A stretch of DNA of 64,000 nucleotides from Pararhizobium antarcticum. Its GTDB lineage: Bacteria > Pseudomonadota > Alphaproteobacteria > Rhizobiales > Rhizobiaceae. Position 1 is the stretch's first letter. Every line of letters begins with the position of its first letter. The position numbers were made by a program, and so were the translations under genes. This document shows positions 58,359-64,000 of the stretch, piece after piece. Under the pieces are notes generated by a model. That model saw nothing but the letters and a program-made list of their open reading frames with translations. It did not search any database and was not told where the DNA came from. Location of the stretch: the NCBI RefSeq assembly GCF_001885585.1, contig NZ_LSRP01000074.1:176095-240094 (forward strand), given 5' to 3'.

Positions 58359-58604
58359 ATGGACAAACCCTGGAGCAAGAGCGTCACGCTCGCCCTCGAA
58401 GGACCGGGAAAATATACGACGATCACCAACACCGTCGAGGCATCCTGGGCGATGATCGAGGACTGGCCGCTCGACGATGCCCCGCTGCTGACCCGGGCGC
58501 TGGATCTCTGCGCGGCCGTGGCCGAAGGCAAGAAACCGTCCGAAGACGCACGCAAGGCCTTCCTTGCGGCTGCAGCGGAGGCCGAGATCCATGTCCAGGA
58601 CTAA
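58359..58604 (+). CDS. DUF982 protein
   Basis: An 81-residue protein of the rhizobial DUF982 family: SVTLALEGPGKYTTITNTVEASWAMIEDWP and a C-terminal helix (EDARKAFLAAAAEA). Role unknown; small paralogues are common in Rhizobiaceae genomes. Confidence 0.85.
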   Translation: MDKPWSKSVTLALEGPGKYTTITNTVEASWAMIEDWPLDDAPLLTRALDLCAAVAEGKKPSEDARKAFLAAAAEAEIHVQD

Positions 58605-58628
58605 GCTGCAGCACCATGGGAACATCGC

Positions 58629-58874
58629 ATGAAAAAGATCGACGACCTGATCGCCTCGGTGCAGAGCATCCATGGCCGCTACGCCGCCGGCCGGATGGAG
58701 CGCGAGACGGTGCGCGAATGGGTGCTGGGTCTCGGTGGCTATCCATCGCCCTTCGCCGAGGCGCTTGCCATCGCCATGGACTGGTTTCGCGGCAAACATG
58801 ACCTTGATGCAGAGGATCTCAAGACCCGCGATCTGGCCGTGCTGAAGGCGATTGCCGAGGCAGCGGAGACGTGA
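58629..58874 (+). CDS. Small conserved hypothetical protein
   Basis: An 81-residue helical protein (LIASVQSIHGRYAAGRMERETVREWVLGLGG and LKTRDLAVLKAIAEAAE). It follows DUF982 by 24 bp. Function unknown; probably co-transcribed. Confidence 0.6.
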   Translation: MKKIDDLIASVQSIHGRYAAGRMERETVREWVLGLGGYPSPFAEALAIAMDWFRGKHDLDAEDLKTRDLAVLKAIAEAAET

Positions 58875-58974
58875 TCGGCCGGTCTTTGATGATGTAAGAT
58901 CGTTGTATGCTGGGCTCGATCTTCGCGATCAGTTGAGGTAGTGGAAAATCAGCCTTCGAACAAAAGTTGTCCTG

Positions 58975-59541
58975 ATGAAATTCGACACGCCGACGATCGT
59001 GTCTGCAGCCACAAGGCAAATCGTCATTAATCCGCAAACCTCCGTGGACAAGACGTCGTTAGTGATCTTGGAGGCACCGGTCAGGGTTGCTGGCCGCCTC
59101 TTTTTCAAAGGTTCTATCGCTGCTTACAGCTATGTGCGTTTTGTTTGCCGGGTCGCAGACCGGACAGAAAGCATTGGGCGCTATTGATCCATCGTTCCTG
59201 GAGTTTGTATTGGCGACGGGCAGCACCCAACCGATTGGCTATCGCCACACCCATTTCAGCGGCGAGCAGATGCCTGGATTTCGCCGGAAGAGCAGAAAAA
59301 ACAGCGGTTTCCGCCGAACAGCGGTAAACCAAAAGCCCGCATCGACAATGACGTGTGGATCGGCACAAATGCGATTGTCCTGTCTGGAACCACCGCCGGC
59401 GATGGGGCTATCATCGCTGCCGGCTCCGTGGTTACGAAGAATGTTCCGGCTTACGCAATTGTCGGTGGCGTGCCAGCGAAGGCCATTCGCTACCGCTTTT
59501 CAAGCGAGGTGATCCATCGGCTTCACTCTCTGCGGAGATGA
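58975..59541 (+). pseudogene. Hexapeptide acetyltransferase, broken by one in-frame TGA
   Basis: One reading frame from ATG 58975 to TGA 59541 encodes a left-handed beta-helix (hexapeptide repeat) acetyltransferase of the Vat/CatB-like type: VGRLFFKGSIAAYSYV-like coils, GRY then SIVPGVCIGDGQHPTDWLSPHPF, then DNDVWIGTNAIVLSG, IIAAGSVVTKNVPAYAIVGGVPAKAIRYRF. A TGA at 59185-59187 (codon 71) interrupts it where relatives have Cys (GRYCSI). Frame is otherwise intact, so decay is recent or the mutation is a sequencing error. Usual length would be about 188 residues. Confidence 0.75.
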
Positions 59542-59609
59542 AGGACAAGTGGGAATGTCACAAACATTCCATGCGCTACACGTCGGCTGATGATCGCCCG
59601 TTTTCCGCC

Positions 59610-60176
59610 TCAGAACAACTCCGGCCGCCGCTGCCGCAGGGCTTGAATTGCGACGAAGGTTTTCATGCAGCTGATCTGGAAACTGTCAGCCATCTCGGCG
59701 AGTTGTGAAAGCGGCAATTCGTGCACTTCTATGTCTTCGTGCTCGGCTGCCAGTCCGCCGCCTTCGGTGACGCGATCGGCTATGCTGTAGGGTGCAAGGT
59801 AAATGCTGGAGCGCTCCGTCGAAATACCAGGGGCAGCCCAAAAACTTCCGAGATATTCAAGCGTGGTAACGGCAACGCCGGCTTCCTCGAGTGCTTCGCG
59901 ACGTGCGCATTCCTCGGCACCTTCCGTTTCGATTACACCGGCCGGAGCCTCATACAGCCGCTCTGTCTCTCCGGCGAAGATCAGTGGTGGACGGACCTGA
60001 TAGACTAGGATCGCGACCTTGCGTTCCGGGTCGTAGGGCAGGACACTGGCAACCGCTCCGTGATCTTCGATCTGGTAGGTTCGCCGCCGGCCCTGCCGGT
60101 CGAGAAGATGCAGGAGGTAACATTTGCTCCAGCCATCATAGAATTTCTCGGCTTTCTCGATCGTGATCAGCGGCAT
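59610..60176 (-). CDS. NUDIX hydrolase (GDP-mannose/ADP-ribose pyrophosphatase, NudK-like)
   Basis: A 188-residue NUDIX hydrolase. The box region is EAPAGVIETEGAEECARREALEEAGV; the catalytic REALEE glutamates are kept, while the first box Glu position (seventh residue from Gly) is Gly. Upstream YQVRPPLIFAGETERLYE and downstream FWAAPGISTERSSIYLA match NudK/ADPRase types. ATG at 60176 follows CGGAGTATCG. Followed on the left by gene-free sequence; on the right by a terminator between it and cysN. Confidence 0.88.
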   Translation of the reverse strand: MPLITIEKAEKFYDGWSKCYLLHLLDRQGRRRTYQIEDHGAVASVLPYDPERKVAILVYQVRPPLIFAGETERLYEAPAGVIETEGAEECARREALEEAGVAVTTLEYLGSFWAAPGISTERSSIYLAPYSIADRVTEGGGLAAEHEDIEVHELPLSQLAEMADSFQISCMKTFVAIQALRQRRPELF

Positions 60177-60236
60177 TCGATACTCCGGCAAGGCTCAAAC
60201 TCCGCGCAATCTAGCCCTTATTGCCCCATACGCAAC

Positions 60237-60262
60237 AAAAAGGGGCCGCAAGCGACCCCTTT
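60237..60262 (-). terminator. Terminator of the cys operon
   Basis: AAAAGGGGCCGC and GCGACCCCTTTT arms (nearly perfect) around a short AA-rich loop, between cysN (stop at 60299) and the NUDIX gene, on the leftward transcript. Confidence 0.75.
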
Positions 60263-60298
60263 TCCCGTTCGACTTTTTCAAGTCCGGATTTTCCCGGA

Positions 60299-61798
60299 TC
60301 AGCCGTCGATGCCATCAAAAATTTCGGCGGCGCGGCCGGCGTTGACGCGGCGCAGTTCGATCTCCTCGCGGCGGCTGGCGAAGAGTTCGCTGGCCAGAAG
60401 CTGGTCGGCAAGATCGGCCGGCAGCGAGAGGATGACGCGGCTGTCTTCGGTGTGGATGCCCGATAGCGACGAGCGCCGGCCGGTGATCATGCCGCCGGCC
60501 ACCGTGTTGTTCGTGTCTGGGTCGATCAGGATGAAGGCGCCCGTCGTGCGGTTCTGCTCGTAGCTGTCAAAGATCGCCTGTTCGTCGAAGGCCAGATGCA
60601 CCTTGCCGATGGCATTCATCGGCAGCGACTGCGCCGGGTTCCACTTGCCGCTCTTGAGATCCAGCTGGCTTGCCGGCTCGACGGTGACGCGCTGGCGGCG
60701 CGAGCCGCTCTTCAGCCAGTAGCGCTTGGAAGGCTGGATGCCGTCGGACTGCAGCGCCACGAGATGCGCGTCGAAGGCAAGGCCGGTCTGCGGCTGGCTG
60801 TCGATCGAAACGATCATGTCGCCGCGCGACACGTCCACCTGGCGATCAAGCACCAGCGTGATGGCGTCGCCGGCAACGGCTGCGTTGCGCACCAGATCGA
60901 AGGTGACGATCTTGGTGACATTGGCGACCATGCCGGACGGCAGGATGATGACGCTGTCGCCTGGCTTGACCGAGCCGCCGGCAACCGTGCCCTGATAGCC
61001 GCGGAAACTTTCGCCCGGACGCGAGACGCGCTGCACCGGCAGGCGGAAGCCGACGGTCTGCGACGAGCGCACTGTGGCCAGTTCCAGCACTTCGACCAGC
61101 GTCTGGCCGTCATACCAGGGCATCGAGGCCTTGCCGTCATAGACGACGTTTTCGCCCTTCAGCGCCGACACCGGGATTGCGGTGATCTGGCGCACGCCGA
61201 GCGACAGCGCCAGTTCGCGGAATTCATGGCTGATCTGGTCGAAGCGGGCACGGTCATAGCCGGTCAGGTCGATCTTGTTGACGGCCAGAACGAACTGCTT
61301 GATCCCCATCAGCGAGGCGATCGTGGCGTGGCGGCGGGTCTGTTCGAGCATGCCGACGCGTGCGTCGACCAGCAGGATGGCGAGATCGGCGGTCGATGCG
61401 CCGGTTGCCATGTTGCGGGTGTACTGCTCATGGCCGGGCGTGTCGGCAACGATGAAGGAGCGCTTGTCTGTGGCGAAATAGCGATAGGCGACATCGATGG
61501 TGATGCCCTGTTCGCGTTCGGCCTGCAGACCATCGAGCAGAAGCGCGAAATCGGGCAGGCCGAGATCGTTCTGCTTGCCACTGTCGCGGTGAAGCGTCGC
61601 TGCCTGGTCTTCCTTGACGGCCTTGGTGTCCCAGAGCAGGCGGCCGATCAGCGTCGACTTGCCGTCATCGACGCTGCCGCAGGTGATCAGGCGCAGCGGA
61701 CGCGTATCGCGTCCGGCATGAACGGGCTCTGCATGCGGCGCTGCGGCGTGGGCGGCCGAGAGAGGGGCTGGCGCGGCGGCAACTGCGGAAACGGTCAT
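60299..61798 (-). CDS. cysN: Sulfate adenylyltransferase subunit 1 (GTPase)
   Basis: GTP-driven subunit of ATP sulfurylase, which with CysD converts sulfate and ATP to APS. G1 motif GSVDDGKST at 41-49, DTPGH (G3), NKID (G4) and the elongation-factor beta domains are present. The 499-residue length lacks the C-terminal CysC (APS kinase) domain found in NodQ/CysNC proteins. N-terminal Ala/His-rich extension of ~30 residues. Its ATG overlaps the cysD stop by one base. Confidence 0.96.
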   Translation of the reverse strand: MTVSAVAAAPAPLSAAHAAAPHAEPVHAGRDTRPLRLITCGSVDDGKSTLIGRLLWDTKAVKEDQAATLHRDSGKQNDLGLPDFALLLDGLQAEREQGITIDVAYRYFATDKRSFIVADTPGHEQYTRNMATGASTADLAILLVDARVGMLEQTRRHATIASLMGIKQFVLAVNKIDLTGYDRARFDQISHEFRELALSLGVRQITAIPVSALKGENVVYDGKASMPWYDGQTLVEVLELATVRSSQTVGFRLPVQRVSRPGESFRGYQGTVAGGSVKPGDSVIILPSGMVANVTKIVTFDLVRNAAVAGDAITLVLDRQVDVSRGDMIVSIDSQPQTGLAFDAHLVALQSDGIQPSKRYWLKSGSRRQRVTVEPASQLDLKSGKWNPAQSLPMNAIGKVHLAFDEQAIFDSYEQNRTTGAFILIDPDTNNTVAGGMITGRRSSLSGIHTEDSRVILSLPADLADQLLASELFASRREEIELRRVNAGRAAEIFDGIDG

Positions 61799-62751
61799 CA
61801 GAAATATCCTTCGCGTTTTTTCTTTTCCATCGATCCGGACTGGTCGCGGTCGATAGCGCGGCCCTGGCGTTCGGAGACGGTGGCGATTTCAAGCTCGGCG
61901 ATCACCTCGTCGAGCGTCGTGGCTGTGGAGCGGATACCGCCGGTCAGCGGCCAGCAGCCGAGCGTGCGGAAGCGCAGCATGCCTTCCTGCACCTGTTCGC
62001 CGGGCAGCGGTTCGAAGCGCGGATCCTCGGCCCAGACCAGCATGCCGTCGCGATCGACGAACTTGCGCGGCTTGGCGTAATAGAGTGGCACCAGCGGGAT
62101 ATCTTCCGCCTGGATGTAGCGCCAGATATCGACTTCGGTCCAGTTCGACAGCGGGAAGGCGCGCACGCTCTCCCCCTTTCTAATCATGCCGTTATACACG
62201 TTCCAGAGTTCCGGGCGCTGGTTGCGCGGGTCCCATTTGTGGTCGGGCGTGCGGAACGAATAGATGCGCTCCTTGGCGCGGCTGGCTTCCTCGTCGCGGC
62301 GCGCGCCGCCGAAGGCGGCATCATAGCCGCCTGCATCCAGGGCCTGGCGCAGCGCCTCGGTCTTCATGATGTCGGTGTAAAGCGCCGAGCCATGCGTGAA
62401 CGGCGTGATGGTTTCGGCCGCACCGCGTGGATTTTTATGCTCGATCAGGTCGAGATCATATTCCTTCATCAGCGCATCGCGAAAGTCGATCATCTCCGGG
62501 AATTTCCAGCCCGTATTGACGTGCAAAAGCGGAAACGGCACGCGGCCCGGATAGAAGGCCTTGCGCGCCAGATGCAGGAGGACGGACGAATCCTTGCCGA
62601 TCGAATAGAGCATGACCGGATTGTCGAACTCGGCTGCGACTTCGCGGAAAATGTGGATCGCTTCGTTTTCCAGCGCCTTTAGATGCGGGTCGAGCGGAAT
62701 TTTCGTGCTCTGCGGATTGTGCAGTTCCGTTTCCGGATGGATGGGGGACAT
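61798..62751 (-). CDS. cysD: Sulfate adenylyltransferase subunit 2
   Basis: ATP-pyrophosphatase-fold subunit of ATP sulfurylase. The PP-loop [21 protein letters not shown], then [33 protein letters not shown], and [22 protein letters not shown] are diagnostic. 317 residues. In the cysH-cysD-cysN operon, 44 bp downstream of cysH. ATG follows GGAGCACTGAA. Confidence 0.96.
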   Translation of the reverse strand: MSPIHPETELHNPQSTKIPLDPHLKALENEAIHIFREVAAEFDNPVMLYSIGKDSSVLLHLARKAFYPGRVPFPLLHVNTGWKFPEMIDFRDALMKEYDLDLIEHKNPRGAAETITPFTHGSALYTDIMKTEALRQALDAGGYDAAFGGARRDEEASRAKERIYSFRTPDHKWDPRNQRPELWNVYNGMIRKGESVRAFPLSNWTEVDIWRYIQAEDIPLVPLYYAKPRKFVDRDGMLVWAEDPRFEPLPGEQVQEGMLRFRTLGCWPLTGGIRSTATTLDEVIAELEIATVSERQGRAIDRDQSGSMEKKKREGYF

Positions 62752-62795
62752 TTCAGTGCTCCGGGAAAATCAGTGTCAGGGGCGGCGCTGCGCGG

Positions 62796-63590
62796 TTATC
62801 GCGCGATGCTGCTTGCCAGGGGGGTGGCCAGATCGCTGGCCAGGGTGGTGGATTGCGGAAGGGTGGACGAAGCGGCTTCGGGGACGTGCAGGCCGCATTC
62901 GCGTTTTTCGTCGTTTTCCCACCACCAGCGGCCGGCGCGTTCCGGTTCGCCGGGCTTGATGGCGCGGGTGCAGGGTTCGCAGCCGATCGAGGGATAGCCG
63001 CGCTGGTGCAGTGGATTGACCGGGATCGCTTCCGAGGCGACATGCGCCTGGATCGTCTCGATGCTCCAGTCGGCCAGCGGATTGATCTTGATCAGGTTGC
63101 GGTCGGCATCGAATTCCGCAAACGGCGTCTCAGCGCGCGCGCCCGACTGTCCACGGCGAAGACCGGTGATCCAGTAGGTTGCGCCTTCGAGTGCTTTCGC
63201 AAGCGGCTTCAGCTTGCGAAAGCCACAACAGGCATGCCGGGCTTCGACGCTGTCGTAAAAGCCGTTCAGGCCGTAGGTGGCGGCATAGGCGTCGATGTCG
63301 GTCTGCTCGGGATAGAAGCGCTTGATGAGGATGCCGTAGGTTTCCTCGGTCCTGTCGATCAGCGCCACGGTTTCGTTAAACAGCCGGCCGGTTTCGAGCG
63401 TCGAGACCTCGATGCCGAACGGGCCTTTGCCGATCGCTGCCGTGATCACCTGGTCCTCGATGCCGAGGCTGGTGGTGAACACCGCCTTGCCCTCGAGATC
63501 AGCGACAAGCGCCAGCCGACCGGTCAGGTCGAGGCCGGCGAGTTGCTGGTTCAGCGTTTCGACAGTGCTTTCAAGAGATAGGGACGTCAT
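62796..63590 (-). CDS. cysH: Adenylyl-sulfate (APS) reductase
   Basis: Reduces adenylyl sulfate to sulfite and AMP. The 264-residue protein has the PP-like SLGIEDQVIT loop and two cysteine pairs, Cys121-Cys122 (RHACCGFRK) and Cys204-x-x-Cys207 (GCEPCTRA), which bind a 4Fe-4S cluster and mark the APS (not PAPS) type. ECGLH near the C-terminus holds the catalytic Cys. APS reductase makes APS kinase unnecessary, in line with a CysN without a CysC domain. Start 63590; the longer frame to 63692 is not used. Confidence 0.95.
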   Translation of the reverse strand: MTSLSLESTVETLNQQLAGLDLTGRLALVADLEGKAVFTTSLGIEDQVITAAIGKGPFGIEVSTLETGRLFNETVALIDRTEETYGILIKRFYPEQTDIDAYAATYGLNGFYDSVEARHACCGFRKLKPLAKALEGATYWITGLRRGQSGARAETPFAEFDADRNLIKINPLADWSIETIQAHVASEAIPVNPLHQRGYPSIGCEPCTRAIKPGEPERAGRWWWENDEKRECGLHVPEAASSTLPQSTTLASDLATPLASSIAR

Positions 63591-64000
63591 TGCGGAATCC
63601 TGTCTGGTTGTCGCGGAATATCGCAGCCCAGTGTGACAAAAGACAGAAAAACGGATTTCAATTGCTGCGGGATCAGAGCAAATGTCTCTCACTTCATCAA
63701 AAATGGCGGAAAAACTAGTAATTTAGTAGATTACTATGGGCTTTCGAGCCGGGTTCGTCTTTGGTCCGAGCCAGACCTTGCATCGCCTGCCTCTGTCTAA
63801 CCCGCAAACCGCAACCCGTGACCGCGTCGCCCGCCTGCCCAGGCATCGCCATCAGTATCCGGGGCAGGGGTCATCAAGGCAAGTCGGCCGTTTCCGGCGT
63901 CCCCCGATCGAATGTGCTGCTGGAAGCGGAGCTGTCGCTGCCGCACGATCGAAATCTCAGCGGGGGAGATGTTTCGAAATAAATATGATAAAGATAATCA
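63591..64000. other. cysH upstream region to window edge
   Basis: About 410 bp. Contains the inverted repeat at 63716-63736 and AT-rich sequence, probably the cys operon promoter. A weak plus-strand ORF (63761-63982) is not credible. Nothing else is recognisable; the next gene lies off the window. Confidence 0.4.
63716..63736. promoter_or_regulatory. Inverted repeat TAGTAAT-N7-ATTACTA upstream of cysH
   Basis: Perfect 7-bp arms with a 7-bp centre (TTAGTAG), 126 bp before the cysH ATG. It is AT-rich and symmetric, placed as a dimer-binding operator for a sulfur-responsive regulator. Which regulator is not known. Confidence 0.5.

Noticed and set aside
59185..59187. TGA as selenocysteine in the acetyltransferase
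   Set aside because: No SECIS-like hairpin is evident just after the TGA, and the family does not use Sec; a nonsense mutation is simpler.
63761..63982. 73-codon plus-strand ORF at the right edge
   Set aside because: Composition is unlike a protein, no motif; most likely chance in the cysH upstream region.

Overview
The window reads as a chromosomal segment of a Rhizobiaceae alphaproteobacterium (Rhizobium/Agrobacterium-like). This rests on the high-GC, GC3-biased coding style, the ctaD-ctaB-coxF-ctaG-ctaE order of the aa3 oxidase locus, a CcrM-type GANTC methylase beside mutY, DUF721, a DsbA-like lipoprotein and smc, two RIME-like mosaic repeats, DUF982 and CsbD small proteins, and an alphaproteobacterial EcfG-type general-stress promoter. 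No phage, IS transposase or CRISPR array is visible. The species is not determinable from the sequence alone.

Layout. 1-3.97 kb: aa3-type cytochrome c oxidase and its assembly factors, closed by a strong hairpin. 4-8.7 kb: L,D-transpeptidase-like protein, DUF983, SURF1, DUF1304, ispH, a RIME-like repeat, thrB and rnhA. 8.7-13.1 kb: a more accessory stretch with a DUF4238 gene behind a long hairpin, two paralogous secreted Gly/Tyr/His/Lys-rich peptides with an identical 96-bp leader, an exo/endonuclease-phosphatase family protein and a HEAT-like protein. 13.1-17.7 kb: peroxiredoxin, DsbD-N-like protein, YqgE, CsbD with an EcfG promoter, and two putative metalloproteases. 17.67-17.90 kb: two different heptanucleotide tandem arrays between convergent genes. 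17.9-24.3 kb: a GGDEF(degenerate)-EAL membrane protein, GNAT, M16 peptidase and thrC. 24.6-30.3 kb: lipoprotein, DUF4304, HAD, DUF1284, an ArsR-NIPSNAP-monooxygenase divergon, and a secreted VWA protein. 30.5-41.2 kb: ccrM, a small ORF, a possible sRNA, an RTX protein, SnoaL-like, HAD, mutY, DUF721, DsbA-like, smc. 41.4-55.4 kb: PAS-GGDEF, ppdK, a HicB/HicA pair, DUF1499, LysR, DCC, MBL hydrolase, cupin, entericidin, tRNA-Gln, HNH, D,D-carboxypeptidase, DUF2161 and a lipoprotein. 55.8-60.2 kb: tRNA-Pro, KpsC-like glycosyltransferase, S1/P1 nuclease, small rhizobial proteins, an acetyltransferase pseudogene and a NUDIX hydrolase. 60.3-63.6 kb: the sulfate-assimilation operon cysH-cysD-cysN, transcribed leftward.

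How the genes fit together. Most of the window is housekeeping: terminal oxidase biogenesis (CtaB makes heme O, CtaG delivers copper, SURF1 assists heme a insertion), isoprenoid and threonine synthesis, methylation and repair, chromosome condensation, pyruvate-phosphate interconversion and assimilatory sulfate reduction. The less ordinary material lies between these blocks. The points most worth checking are the twin leader/peptide duplication at 10 and 12 kb, the heptamer arrays at 17.7-17.9 kb, the hairpin before the DUF4238 gene, the possible sRNA near 32.4 kb, and the acetyltransferase broken by one TGA at a probable Cys codon.
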